Counted from the first letter of the stretch, positions 25,367 through 34,243 are shown. The stretch is DNA of 64,000 nucleotides from Bacillota bacterium (GCA_023411575.1 JAEYOP010000040.1:1-64000), one strand, 5' to 3'. Notes: generated by a model not told the origin, from the letters alone. A program made the numbers and translations.

Positions 25367-25891
25367 TTATTTTACCTTCTCAACATCGCCGTATACTTCA
25401 CCGAAGGTGTCCACCGTTACGGATTTCATCCTCTGGTCCTCTCTCGGCCTGTCGTTGTAATCGCGCTTGACGCTTACGATCCTGTCCGCTTCCTCCATGC
25501 CTTCGATCACCTTGCCGAAGGCGGCGTACTGCCCATCCAGGTGAGGGGCCTTCTCCGCCATGAGGAAGAATTGGGACCCGGCGGAATCGGGCCTTGCCGA
25601 CCTCGCCATCGACAGGACGCCCTTGTCGTGCTTCAGCGAATTCTGGAAGCCGTTGCCGGAGAACTCGCCCCGGATGGAATAGCCGGGTCCGCCCATGCCG
25701 CTGCCCTGCGGGCATCCGCCCTGTATCATGAAGCCGGGGATGACGCGGTGGAAAATAAGGCCATTATAGTAACCGCTGTTCACCAGGGAGATGAAATTTC
25801 TTACCGTGTTCGGTGCAATCTCGGGATAGAGCTCTGCTTTGATGGTCTTCCCGTTTTCCATTTCAATCGTGACGATCGGATTTTTTGCCAT
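25367..25891 (-). CDS. Cyclophilin-type peptidyl-prolyl cis-trans isomerase
   Basis: The 174-residue protein has the cyclophilin core: FHRVIPGFMIQGGCPQGSG, LSMARSARPDSAGSQFFLM and LDGQYAAFGKVIEGM. The catalytic Arg of FHRVI and the Gln/Phe residues of GSQFF are present. It catalyses proline isomerisation in the cytoplasm, since there is no signal peptide or membrane helix. The ATG follows AGGAG at a good distance. It stands alone between the GH94 gene and a small membrane protein gene. Confidence 0.95.
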   Translation of the reverse strand: MAKNPIVTIEMENGKTIKAELYPEIAPNTVRNFISLVNSGYYNGLIFHRVIPGFMIQGGCPQGSGMGGPGYSIRGEFSGNGFQNSLKHDKGVLSMARSARPDSAGSQFFLMAEKAPHLDGQYAAFGKVIEGMEEADRIVSVKRDYNDRPREDQRMKSVTVDTFGEVYGDVEKVK

Positions 25892-25963
25892 AATACTTCT
25901 CCTTTAACTGTTAAATTCGTGCCCTGAAAGTATACCAGAATTATATCAGATGAACCGTGAAAA

Positions 25964-26623
25964 TCAAATGAAATACATCGAAACGGCGGCGACCCAGCCT
26001 ACCACCCCCAACATCGCCAGCCATTCAAAAACCGGCATCAGCCAGACCCTGGGCCGGTCCGCCCCGAAATAATCGTATTTTCCCTCCCTCCTGGGCGTTA
26101 GAACAGGTATAAGCAGAAAGGCGGCAAAGGCCAGCGCCACGGCAACGGCAAAAAGCACAAACACCAGGGGAAGCCGGCGCCCGGAATCCAGCAGCGAAGC
26201 AAGGCCGAACAGCAGGATGGTGGTCAGGCCCCCGTAAAAGAAGCACTTTGCGGCATCGTCATGCTTTTTCAGGGTATCCATCGGGAAAACGCCCACCATG
26301 CAGCAGGCCAGCGCGGAAAACACGCCCGCCGTACCGGCGATCCCGGCCGGCAGCGTGCCGAGAAAAGCGCCGAACTGGACCATGAACAGCACATAACATA
26401 AGCCTGCCGCCACCAGGGCGGCATTGAAGACTCCGGCGAATGTCGAAACCGGCCGTTCCCCCAGTTCGGAAATGAAATGGTTCAGCAGGCTGTACCGCTG
26501 TCCCAGCTTTCCCTTGTACCGGAGCGCCGGTATGACGCAGCCCGCCAGGACCAGCATGGAGCCAGCCAGGCCCCAGAGCGGAAAGGCTGCGGAATCGGTA
26601 AAAAGGCGAAAAATCCTGTCCAT
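25964..26623 (-). CDS. DUF998-like multi-pass membrane protein
   Basis: The 219-residue protein has six hydrophobic segments and short loops. YSLLNHFISELGERPVS followed by a glycine- and alanine-rich second half, with GVFPMDTLKKHDDAAK, is the pattern of the DUF998 family. The function of that family is unknown. The ATG at 26623 has GGGGG eight bases upstream and starts MDRIFRLF; an earlier ATG five codons upstream is weaker. It is transcribed away from the divergent M20 peptidase gene. Confidence 0.7.
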   Translation of the reverse strand: MDRIFRLFTDSAAFPLWGLAGSMLVLAGCVIPALRYKGKLGQRYSLLNHFISELGERPVSTFAGVFNAALVAAGLCYVLFMVQFGAFLGTLPAGIAGTAGVFSALACCMVGVFPMDTLKKHDDAAKCFFYGGLTTILLFGLASLLDSGRRLPLVFVLFAVAVALAFAAFLLIPVLTPRREGKYDYFGADRPRVWLMPVFEWLAMLGVVGWVAAVSMYFI

Positions 26624-26722
26624 ATTATCTGCCCCCACTTTTTAACCTTGCCCGGATTGTGGTATTATTCTATATATATTGTGTGCATTCTCCAAATATA
26701 TTTTCGTCAATCAGGAGGTCTT

Positions 26723-28174
26723 ATGACTTTTTTATACATCATCGCCGCTCTTTTGGCAAGCCTGGTTATCCTTGCCGCCGCCTGGAGGACCGCTTCCTTC
26801 CGTTCCGGGAATCCGGACCGCCGGCCCTATGACGCCGGCGCCGTCGATGGGGAAAAAGCGGCCCGGAGCCTTTCCGGCGCGCTTCAGATCAAAACCGTAT
26901 CGAATGAGGATTATGCAAAAACCGATTTCGCCCAATTCAATTCTTTCCTGACGTATCTGGAGCGGACTTTTCCGGGAGTATACGCCGGGTTGGAGCACGA
27001 GATGGTGAACACCTACAGTCCGCTGTTCCGCTGGAAGGGCTCGGACCCGCTCAAAAAGCCCGTCCTGCTGATGGCGCATTATGACGTTGTGCCTGCCGAT
27101 CCGGACTCGGAAGCCTCCTGGACTTACCCGCCCTTCTCCGGAACGATCGAAGCGGGTACAATCTGGGGCAGAGGCGCCCTGGACATCAAGTGCCAGGTGA
27201 TCGGCATCCTGGAAGCGGTCGAATCTCTCTTAAAGGAGGGCTATCAGCCCCAAAGGGATATTTATATCACCTTCGGCCACGATGAAGAGGTCGACGGCCA
27301 GCAGGGGGCGCGCGTCACGGCGGAGCTCCTGAAGCAGCGCGGCATGGACTTTGAATTCGTCCTGGATGAAGGGTCCCATATATCCGAGAGCATCCTGCCC
27401 GGGATTCAAAAACCGCTGGCCCTGATCGGCCTGTGCGAAAAAGGCTATGCCGACGTAAAACTCCTCTCGGAGAGCCGCGGCGGCCACTCCTCCACCCCGG
27501 AGGCCGATACTGCCCTGAGCATCGTCTGCGAAGGAGTCGCAAGGCTTCACAAGCATCCGTTCCGCAGCAGGATCACTCCTCCCGTCAAATGGTTTCTGGA
27601 TGCCGTCGGTCCTGAAATGCCCCTGCCCGGAAGGATCGCACTGGCGAATCAATGGCTGTTCGGACGGGCCATCGTCCGCCGGTTGTCGAAAATACCGTCG
27701 GGCAATGCGCTGTTCCGGACGACCACCGCGGCGACCATGGCCGGCGGAAGCCTGCAGGCCAACATTTTGCCCCAGAAGGCCTGGGCCGTCATCAATTTCA
27801 GGCTCCTGAACGGCGAAACCCGGAAGGACCTGGAAAACCATATCCGGAAAGTGCTGCGCGGTCTGGACATCAAAACGGAGTTCCTGATCAGCAACGACCC
27901 GTCCGCCGTGTCCCAGCGCCATTCGGACGCTTACAGGGCGGTTGAGAAAACCGTGCTGCAGATATTCCCGGATGTGCTTCCCGCCCCCTATATCATGACG
28001 GGCGCATCCGACTCCATTAAATACGAAAAAGTCAGCCGGAACATTTTCCGGTTCTCTCCCTACCGGATGAACTCCGCCGACGCAGGCAAAGTCCACGGGA
28101 ATAACGAATGCATCTCCGTCCGGAATATGGAGGATATGGTCCGTTTCTACAAGCAATTGATAAGGAACGTATAA
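26723..28174 (+). CDS. M20 family metallopeptidase (carboxypeptidase PM20D1/CPS1-like)
   Basis: The 483-residue protein has an N-terminal membrane anchor (residues about 1-22) and an M20 catalytic domain. Metal-site motifs are VLLMAHYDVVP, WGRGALDIKCQ (bridging Asp) and FGHDEEVDGQQGA (catalytic and ligand Glu). ESRGGHSSTPE marks the dimerisation domain start. The last metal ligand region is near GKVHGNNECI. The length and anchor match CPS1/PM20D1-like members, which cleave peptides or N-acyl amino acids. The ATG follows CAGGAGG. A longer frame upstream of it runs through the divergent promoter and was rejected. Substrate unknown. Confidence 0.88.
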   Translation: MTFLYIIAALLASLVILAAAWRTASFRSGNPDRRPYDAGAVDGEKAARSLSGALQIKTVSNEDYAKTDFAQFNSFLTYLERTFPGVYAGLEHEMVNTYSPLFRWKGSDPLKKPVLLMAHYDVVPADPDSEASWTYPPFSGTIEAGTIWGRGALDIKCQVIGILEAVESLLKEGYQPQRDIYITFGHDEEVDGQQGARVTAELLKQRGMDFEFVLDEGSHISESILPGIQKPLALIGLCEKGYADVKLLSESRGGHSSTPEADTALSIVCEGVARLHKHPFRSRITPPVKWFLDAVGPEMPLPGRIALANQWLFGRAIVRRLSKIPSGNALFRTTTAATMAGGSLQANILPQKAWAVINFRLLNGETRKDLENHIRKVLRGLDIKTEFLISNDPSAVSQRHSDAYRAVEKTVLQIFPDVLPAPYIMTGASDSIKYEKVSRNIFRFSPYRMNSADAGKVHGNNECISVRNMEDMVRFYKQLIRNV

Positions 28175-28245
28175 ATCCTTCCGGCGGGACAGAAATCCGC
28201 TCCGCCGTTCGGCCATCCGGCGGGATGTCGCATTTTTTCCCGTTT

Positions 28246-29943
28246 TCAGGAGAATCCTGCCTGAAAATACCTCGGCAGCGTGAGCCGGACCCATTTATCG
28301 CAAAAATAGCCGTAACGGCTCTCCACCACCTTTTCCTTCAAATCGAAGACGGATAGACAGCCTTCTATACGGATTTCCTTTCCGTCCTTGCTCCTCGGAT
28401 TTCCCGCATAATAGCCCGCATTTTCGCCGTAGGGCGATAGAAATCCGACCAGCTGCCTTGTTCCCTCGAAATCGATGAATCCCTTCTCCTCAAGCATTTT
28501 ATGGATTTGTGCGTTCAACTCGTCGTATCTCCACTGGATATCGTTCACCTTATCCCCCACAATGCCCTCCGTCCAGCGATGCATGGCGAAATACCGCATT
28601 TCGGGGATGATGTAATGGTTTGTCACGATAAGCAGATCAGTGCTTTCCTCCCTTTGCGGGGCGAAATAATAGCACGACGGGCAGTTTTTTTCATTTCCAG
28701 CCGCATTGATCCAGCCCGCTTCGGAAAATGCGTCCGAGTTTATTTTTTTCTCCGTATTGTATTTTTTGTTGTAGAAATCCCAAAGCGGCCGGTTGAATTC
28801 AAGATATCCGGCTGGATACCGGTAGTCGTTCCACCTGGTCATGATTCCGCTCCGGAAGGGCTCGGAACGATGCTGCACAATAAATTCCCCGTCGGGCAAA
28901 ACAGGCTTGAAGTCTTCGGTGGGGAACTGGGTAAAGTCAATGGACTCCGCGGAAGCACCTGCCTCTACTACACAGGACCGGTTGCTCTTTCCGTCCGCGA
29001 CAATGTAATTCCAGGAGACGCCCCTCCTGGCCGACACCATATATTCGACTACGGCCTCCGCACTGGCACAGTATTGCACGCACATCCGCAGCATAAGCAG
29101 CGAATTGATTCCTACATTCTGCGGGTCGCAGTTCGCTCCGGGAGACATATCGACCCCGAAACCAACTCCTTCGAGGTTCATCGCTGCAATGCTTCCAACC
29201 ATGCCGGGCGCCGTAACGCTCACATGAGGAATAGCCCTTCTGCCGTCCGTGCTCAATGGATTATAGACCACCATGGCTGCTGTATCCTGAAACACATCCG
29301 CCGTGGGAAACATGAAATCCCGGGCGAAATAACAGCCTCCTCCGGCGCTTTTGCCGCACACCGTAAAGGCATTGCACATGAGCGGAATCCGGAAATCCCC
29401 GGGAAACAGATCGGCGGCCTGGCGTTTCACAAAATTTCCCGGATAAAGCATGGAGCACAGCACATCGATCCCCGTGTTGAGCACGATAAGGTGCTCCATG
29501 TCCACCTTCGACTTGCTGTTCCTGCTTTTGCAGCCGTCATGGAGGCCCCGGATTTCCTCCCTTATGTCCTCCGGAAGGGTCTCAAAGGTCTTTTTGGAAA
29601 GCTCGAAGAGCAGGCGTATTAAGATTTCCTGGATTATTTTGATTTTCTCGAGCACCTTGCTGCCAATGAAGGAAAAAACCACCTTGTCGGTAAACTGCGT
29701 GGTCATCCTTTCGATCTCCGTCTCCGCCAACCGACCCATCAGGAAGCCGGCTTCGTATGCTCCGCCTTCCAGATAATAAACCTTTTTCGGCTGCCCGTTG
29801 TCATAGTTGACGGCCGTTTTGCTTCGGGCCGCTATCCCGAGCCTGTTCCCGTATGTAACGATCCTGTCGATCTCGAAGCCGTCGCTGTTAAACGCTTCAA
29901 CCAGTTTGATCAGGCGTTTCCCAGAGGCGCTGCTGTCCACCAT
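28246..29943 (-). CDS. C45-like (acyl-CoA:6-APA acyltransferase-type) Ntn-hydrolase
   Basis: The 565-residue protein has a cytoplasmic N-terminal region with EGGAYEAGFLMGRLAETEI, then the AAT/C45-like core. MCNAFTVCGKSAGGGCYFARDFMF includes candidate autocatalytic cysteines. AMNLEGVGFGVDMSPG and WNYIVADGKSNRSCVVEAG are further C45-like strands. Proteins of this family cleave amide bonds in beta-lactams, bile salts or other small amides, or transfer acyl groups. Which Cys is the nucleophile is uncertain, and the length exceeds the 350-450 residues usual for the family because of an N-terminal extension and a C-terminal addition. The start follows GGGAGGGG. Confidence 0.7.
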   Translation of the reverse strand: MVDSSASGKRLIKLVEAFNSDGFEIDRIVTYGNRLGIAARSKTAVNYDNGQPKKVYYLEGGAYEAGFLMGRLAETEIERMTTQFTDKVVFSFIGSKVLEKIKIIQEILIRLLFELSKKTFETLPEDIREEIRGLHDGCKSRNSKSKVDMEHLIVLNTGIDVLCSMLYPGNFVKRQAADLFPGDFRIPLMCNAFTVCGKSAGGGCYFARDFMFPTADVFQDTAAMVVYNPLSTDGRRAIPHVSVTAPGMVGSIAAMNLEGVGFGVDMSPGANCDPQNVGINSLLMLRMCVQYCASAEAVVEYMVSARRGVSWNYIVADGKSNRSCVVEAGASAESIDFTQFPTEDFKPVLPDGEFIVQHRSEPFRSGIMTRWNDYRYPAGYLEFNRPLWDFYNKKYNTEKKINSDAFSEAGWINAAGNEKNCPSCYYFAPQREESTDLLIVTNHYIIPEMRYFAMHRWTEGIVGDKVNDIQWRYDELNAQIHKMLEEKGFIDFEGTRQLVGFLSPYGENAGYYAGNPRSKDGKEIRIEGCLSVFDLKEKVVESRYGYFCDKWVRLTLPRYFQAGFS

Positions 29944-30028
29944 CCCATCATCCCCTCCCGGGACCGCAGGACAGGTCCCCTGCCCCGTTGCCGTCTGCCG
30001 ACGGTCCTATCCCATTCCATGATATTCC

Positions 30029-30055
30029 GGGACAGAGGGACAGGTACATTGTCCC
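30029..30055. repeat. REP-like palindrome, second copy
   Basis: GGGACAGAGGGACAGGTACATTGTCCC forms a hairpin in the gap upstream of the C45-like gene. It shares GGACAGGTACATT with the copy at 22786. Nearby GGACAGGTCCCCTGCCCC (29967-29984) looks like a degenerate relative. The gap 29944-30113 holds nothing else. Confidence 0.55.
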
Positions 30056-30113
30056 TGCCTTCTTCTAACAGCAACACTTTTTAAAAGGCCGGTAATTATT
30101 CATTGCGCATTAT

Positions 30114-30833
30114 TTATTTCTCTAGATTGGCGGCTATCGTATCGCGGATTCTTTGAATCATCGTGGATTCCGTATCGCCGGCCAGCGTTTCCGGGAGGAT
30201 CGGCGGCGAAATAATGCACTGTACCTTGGCCGAACCTATATGGGACCCTGACCTCGTCATCAGGAAGCAGGAATTTTTGATAGTTAGGGGCACAATAGGC
30301 ACGCCCGCCTTTATAGCCAGCTTAACACAGCCCCGTCTGAACTCCTCGAGCCCTTTCCCCTCGTCCAGCTTTCCTTCGGGATAGATCACCAGGGAGCAGC
30401 CTCCCCTCAGGATATTGACACTTTCCTGCACGCTGCGGACATTCTGGCGCATATCGGTTCGGTCTATAAACACGGACCGCATATATTTCATCCAGGTACT
30501 TAGAATGGGAATATGCTTGACATCCTTGTCGGCCACAAAGCCTTTGCGCATTTTGATAAAGCCGTGGATTACTGCGCTGTCCATGTGGCTTTGATGATTG
30601 CTGACAAACAGGACGGCGCTGTCGGCCGGAATATTATCCATCCCTTTTATTTCAATAGAAGAGCCGGTCAGATAGAACAAGCCCCTTGCAAGCATCATGC
30701 TGAAATTGCCTGCGAACTCGTCCCTTTCCCTTATTCTGCCCCGCCTCTCCAGATACTTGACCCGACCCAGCGCGGGCAATGTTGCCACAAGATAAATCCA
30801 GCCGGAAATATACCAAAAAATTGTCCGCATCAT
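30114..30833 (-). CDS. plsC: 1-acyl-sn-glycerol-3-phosphate acyltransferase (PlsC family)
   Basis: The 239-residue protein has an N-terminal hydrophobic segment and the acyltransferase HX4D motif, VSNHQSHMDSAVIHG. The substrate-binding motif is YPEGKLDEGKGLEEFRRG, followed by AGVPIVPLTI. It should acylate lysophosphatidic acid to phosphatidic acid at the inner face of the membrane. In many clostridia several paralogues exist, so the exact acyl acceptor is not certain. GGGGGG lies close before two consecutive ATGs; the second (30830) is equally possible. Confidence 0.9.
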   Translation of the reverse strand: MMRTIFWYISGWIYLVATLPALGRVKYLERRGRIRERDEFAGNFSMMLARGLFYLTGSSIEIKGMDNIPADSAVLFVSNHQSHMDSAVIHGFIKMRKGFVADKDVKHIPILSTWMKYMRSVFIDRTDMRQNVRSVQESVNILRGGCSLVIYPEGKLDEGKGLEEFRRGCVKLAIKAGVPIVPLTIKNSCFLMTRSGSHIGSAKVQCIISPPILPETLAGDTESTMIQRIRDTIAANLEK

Positions 30834-30885
30834 CCGAACCCCCCGGAAGTAGAAAAATGAACCGCTCCTTTAGCGGGAACCCTTT

Positions 30886-30919
30886 AGGGATGACCGAATC
30901 ATAAATTTGGGTCATCCCT
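30886..30919. repeat. Palindrome containing a 17-base motif shared with 36927-36971
   Basis: AGGGATGACC and GGTCATCCCT form a ten-base stem overlapping the stop codon of the Cys-rich gene. On the minus strand it could end that transcript. TGACCGAATCATAAATT at 30891-30907 is repeated exactly at 36931-36947. Confidence 0.55.
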
Positions 30920-31193
30920 TTAAAAAGCAATCTATGCACTGCACGTTGCCGGCTTCGTCGTTGCTGCATACCTGACGGAGTTCCTTCCCGCAGACGGAGC
31001 ATTTTACAAAGACCGGCTCCGCTTCTTCCCCATCCGGAACATAATGGCTGCAGGAAAGCTCGCACTCCCCCGTTTCACAGCTTTCACACTCTCCGGACGG
31101 ATAACCGTAAACGCATTCGAATTCTTCGATTGCGCCGTCCTCCTCCACAATTCCTTTCAAATTCACACAACTGCCGCAAATACATTCCCGCAT
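30912..31193 (-). CDS. Cys-rich small protein coupled to radical SAM gene
   Basis: The 93-residue protein has 14 cysteines in CxxC-like pairs: MRECICGSC, GECESCETGECELSC, VKCSVCGKELRQVC and VQCIDC. The last two resemble a zinc ribbon. The middle part is acidic. AAGGAGG lies just past the stop of the radical SAM gene, 13 bases upstream of it, and directs this ATG, so the two are translationally coupled. The family was not recognised. It may bind zinc or iron-sulfur clusters; a substrate or partner role for the radical SAM protein is only an inference from coupling. Confidence 0.7.
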   Translation of the reverse strand: MRECICGSCVNLKGIVEEDGAIEEFECVYGYPSGECESCETGECELSCSHYVPDGEEAEPVFVKCSVCGKELRQVCSNDEAGNVQCIDCFLKG

Positions 31194-31205
31194 TACAATT
31201 CCTCC

Positions 31206-32084
31206 TTACAAACCCTTCGTGTTTGAAAACCGGGCCCGATATCCGCACTTCCTGCACAGTTCCTCAACGGCGCGCCTTTCCGAAAAGCCTTCATAGATAG
31301 CTTGCGCACGTTCGCTTTCCAAAATATCTGCCATATTCTCGTAAAATAGATTTCCAAGCCGGACCACGCCTCCGCTGTCCAGACAGCAGGGCACAACAGT
31401 GCCGTCCACAAGAACGGCGGCCTGGTCCCTCAATCCGAGGCAAAATCCCGTATCACCGCTTTCGCGTGCCGTAAGCGACGGCCACTCGAACACCTCCGCC
31501 AGATTCAAAAACAGCCTTTCCCGGATTCGGATCCGGTTCGTTTGCCCCATGGCTTCCAGGATGGAGAACTCCGGCGTGAAGAACCGTTCCAGTTTTTGAG
31601 CGACGAGGGCGTTGTATTCGTCTGCCGCCCCGGAAGTCAGGTTCCACAGCCTGAAGGAAATGAAAATATCCCTTTTCTCCAGCGCCAGGCTGGAAAATTC
31701 AAATATATCGTTCAGGTAAGTCTCCAGTCCTTCCCGGCCCGGAAGCTCCTCCCGGCTGTGCAGCGAAAAGTTCACCTGCCGGAGCGCACGGCTGCCAAGC
31801 AGAACCTCCGTCGATTTTCCGACCAGAACCCCGTTTGTGGTAATATTCACTTTATAGCCGTATTCGCCGCACAGCTTCAGCAACTCTGCAAGCTCCGGAT
31901 GCAGCAGGGGTTCTCCCATGACATGCAGGTACAGATAATCCGTCACGCCCGAGAGCTTCGCCAGAACCGTTCCGAACGCCTCAACGCTCATGAACTCCGG
32001 TTTTCTCGAGGTGCCCGGACAAAACGCGCAGGAGAGGTTGCATTTATTTGTAATCTCAATGTAGACCTTTTTCAGCTTTTTCAT
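31206..32084 (-). CDS. Radical SAM/SPASM-domain protein
   Basis: The 292-residue protein has the radical SAM motif CX3CX2C in EITNKCNLSCAFCPGTSRKP (residues about 14-21). HVMGEPLLHPELAELL and VNITTNGVLVGKS are typical of this fold. The C-terminal SPASM-like region has GFCLGL, DGTVVPCCLDSGG and LCRKCGYRARF for auxiliary cluster binding. GHVMGEPLLHP and FCPGTSR resemble the anSME/peptide-modifying class more than biosynthetic enzymes such as HydE. A four-domain RiPP maturase is not evident because no RRE domain or leader-like peptide is next to it. The downstream Cys-rich gene is coupled to it. Confidence 0.88.
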   Translation of the reverse strand: MKKLKKVYIEITNKCNLSCAFCPGTSRKPEFMSVEAFGTVLAKLSGVTDYLYLHVMGEPLLHPELAELLKLCGEYGYKVNITTNGVLVGKSTEVLLGSRALRQVNFSLHSREELPGREGLETYLNDIFEFSSLALEKRDIFISFRLWNLTSGAADEYNALVAQKLERFFTPEFSILEAMGQTNRIRIRERLFLNLAEVFEWPSLTARESGDTGFCLGLRDQAAVLVDGTVVPCCLDSGGVVRLGNLFYENMADILESERAQAIYEGFSERRAVEELCRKCGYRARFSNTKGL

Positions 32085-32309
32085 CCAACACCCCGGTACA
32101 TGCCCGTTCCGATTATCTATATGCCTTTTCCGGCTGATTTATCCTTGCCCTTCGCGGTACAATCCATTTCGCATTATTTTTATATAACTACTTTTCTTGA
32201 AAATTGTCAAATTCAGTTCTTTCGCATACGGTTCATTTTACTGGAATTTTTGCAGGTCCTGCTATAGAATAAGAAGGAAGGGCAGATTCCCGGAGGAGGG
32301 TTGGCGGCG

Positions 32310-33203
32310 GTGAAGGTGCAGCACCAGAAGACAAGGCATGATGCCGGTTTCCCCATGAATGTTTTTTTCACGGACGTGACGGAATTTCCTCCCCACTGGC
32401 ATGAGGTGGTGGAGGTGGTCTATGTCCTGGAAGGCAGCTTGAAAGTCGGCGTAAACAGTGAAGTGTATACGATGAACTCCAGGGATATCCTGTTGATCAG
32501 CGGCGGCGATGTGCATTATTTCGTCCCCCAGCCGAAACAGGTCAACCGGCTGATTATCCAATTCGATTTATCTGATTTTGATAACCTGTGCCCTTATGCG
32601 AGGAACAAGCACTTTACGCAGGTCCTTCTCCCGGCGGGAGGCATCAGGGCGGACACAGGGGGCTCTGGCACAGCGGACTGCGCTGCAGGCGATTCCGGTC
32701 CGAAGGTCCACCGGATGCTTGAGGAACAGATCGGCTTGATCATTCGGGAAAACGGCGGGAAGAACGAAGCTTACAAGATCGTCCTGATGGCCCGGCTTTA
32801 CGACTTCCTGGCGCTGCTTCTGCGGCATGTGCCCATGGAGACTTACTCCATCCAGGAGCAAAATCGCCGCCAAAACCGGTTGGACAGGCTTGACAGCGTA
32901 TTCTGCCATGTGGAACGGAATTACGGCTCCGACATCACCCTGGGCGAAATCGCTTCCGTCGCCAATTTCAGCGAATATTATTTCACCCGTTTTTTCAAGG
33001 AGGCCACCGGCATGACCTTCGGCCGGTACCTGAACAATTACCGGGTGGAAAAGGCGGCGCAGCTTTTGAGGGCCACGGATGATCCGGTCACCGAAATCGT
33101 TTTTAAATCGGGCTTCGGAAGCATCAAGACATTCAACCGGGTGTTCAAACAAATAAAGGGCTGCTCTCCCACCTCCTATAAAAAGACAATTTTTGAGGGA
33201 TGA
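32310..33203 (+). CDS. AraC-family transcriptional regulator with cupin sensor domain
   Basis: The product is about 297 residues. An N-terminal cupin-like domain contains FPPHWHEVVEVVYVLEG and GGDVHYFVP. Two helix-turn-helix motifs lie at about 195-295: ITLGEIASVANFSEYYFTRF and the signature around AQLLRATDDPVTEIVFKSGF and FNRVFKQIKGCSPTSYKK. Such proteins bind sugar or related ligands through the cupin and activate or repress nearby operons. The upstream TTG (32301) is too close to the GGAGGAGGG; a GTG at 32310 has GAGGG nine bases upstream and is chosen, though not certain. No obvious target gene is adjacent. Confidence 0.88.
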   Translation: MKVQHQKTRHDAGFPMNVFFTDVTEFPPHWHEVVEVVYVLEGSLKVGVNSEVYTMNSRDILLISGGDVHYFVPQPKQVNRLIIQFDLSDFDNLCPYARNKHFTQVLLPAGGIRADTGGSGTADCAAGDSGPKVHRMLEEQIGLIIRENGGKNEAYKIVLMARLYDFLALLLRHVPMETYSIQEQNRRQNRLDRLDSVFCHVERNYGSDITLGEIASVANFSEYYFTRFFKEATGMTFGRYLNNYRVEKAAQLLRATDDPVTEIVFKSGFGSIKTFNRVFKQIKGCSPTSYKKTIFEG

Positions 33204-33335
33204 TGCTCCTGCAAAATTATTGATATTATTGTTTCGGTATAGTTAATATCTTTTTGATGCTTGTTGTGATAAGACCCTTGCGTCGATTATACAAGACAAT
33301 TTGAGCAGCTAAAATTCTTGAAGGGGGAAGGTAGA

Positions 33336-34088
33336 ATGGGTGTGGGCCTGGCTTGTATTGGACTATTACTGTTTTTAGGCGTTGTATTATCCATGGGGAA
33401 AGGGTCTTTTTTAATCGCAGGATTTAATATGATGGCAAAAGAAGAACAGGACCAATATGATAAAACAGCTTTGTGCAAATTTACCGGGAAAATGATGTTT
33501 GCGCTTGCATTCAGCATGGTCTTTTGGGTTTTATATCAAGCATTTGAAATTAAATTCCTGCTCTATATCGGGGTGATATTGTTCTTTGCGTCTATAGCGT
33601 TTTTATTAATTTATGCGAATACAGGTAACCGATTCAGGATCGGTAGCGTCCCTGTAGAAAAAAAGGAGCTTAAAGCATCAGCAAAACTGACAATGATAGG
33701 CGTGGCAGCTGTCCTTGTAATTGCTGGCGTATCCTTTTTTCTGGCTATAAACGGAACGTTAAAAGAAACGGAAGTTATTATACAAGATAATCAGATTGTC
33801 TTTAAAGGGCAATATGGTATTACTGAAAACCTAAAAGGAATCACGGATGTCCAGTTAAAAAATAATATCCCTGCCGTGGGAATAAAGACGAACGGAGCAG
33901 GTATTGGCGAAATAATGAAGGGCGATTATAAAGTGGAAGGTCTTGGAACCTGCAGACTGTTTGTTCATTCAGAAAAAGGGCCTTTTATTTATATGATGGC
34001 AGACGGCAAATATATCATCGCTAATTTTAAAGATCCCGCAAAGACAGCAGCAGTTTACGAAGAGATAAAGAAAGCGGTCGAAGACTGA
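33336..34088 (+). CDS. DUF3784/PH-domain membrane protein
   Basis: The 250-residue protein has a DUF3784-like N-terminal membrane segment with FLIAGFNMMAKEEQDQYD. Two more membrane helices follow at about 48-90 and one at about 119-138. A beta-rich soluble C-terminal domain resembles the bacterial PH domain (QIVFKGQYGITENLKGITDV and YKVEGLGTCRLFVHSE). The ATG at 33336 has AAGGGGGAAGG upstream; a TTG 18 bases earlier lacks a site. The gene is AT-richer than its surroundings. Function unknown; an in-frame remnant of an Rpn-type protein begins immediately after its stop in another frame. Confidence 0.7.
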   Translation: MGVGLACIGLLLFLGVVLSMGKGSFLIAGFNMMAKEEQDQYDKTALCKFTGKMMFALAFSMVFWVLYQAFEIKFLLYIGVILFFASIAFLLIYANTGNRFRIGSVPVEKKELKASAKLTMIGVAAVLVIAGVSFFLAINGTLKETEVIIQDNQIVFKGQYGITENLKGITDVQLKNNIPAVGIKTNGAGIGEIMKGDYKVEGLGTCRLFVHSEKGPFIYMMADGKYIIANFKDPAKTAAVYEEIKKAVED

Positions 34089-34243
34089 AAGAAGGCATAG
34101 AGGAAGGCGTGGAGAAAGGCATAGAGAAGACTGCGAGGAATTTTTTAAGTAGGGGAATGACCATGGAGCAGGTCGTCCAGGGCACGGGACTATCGTATGA
34201 AAGAGTACAGGAGCTAAAAGCACTTTTGACGGTAAACGAATAA
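34073..34243 (+). pseudogene. C-terminal remnant of Rpn/PD-(D/E)XK nuclease-transposase family gene
   Basis: A frame ending with TAA at 34241 reads RLKEGIEEGVEKGIEKTARN then FLSRGMTMEQVVQGTGLSYERV and ends ELKALLTVNE. The repeated KEGxEEG helix followed by a short helix-turn-helix-like tail is the C-terminus of Rpn-family (PDDEXK) recombination-promoting nuclease or transposase proteins. The catalytic domain is absent; it has been replaced by the PH-domain gene in another frame. No inverted repeats or transposon ends were found. Confidence 0.65.

Noticed and set aside
31206..32084. Radical SAM enzyme as a RiPP maturase
   Set aside because: No RRE domain, precursor with leader-core pattern, or export gene nearby, so the RiPP claim is not made.
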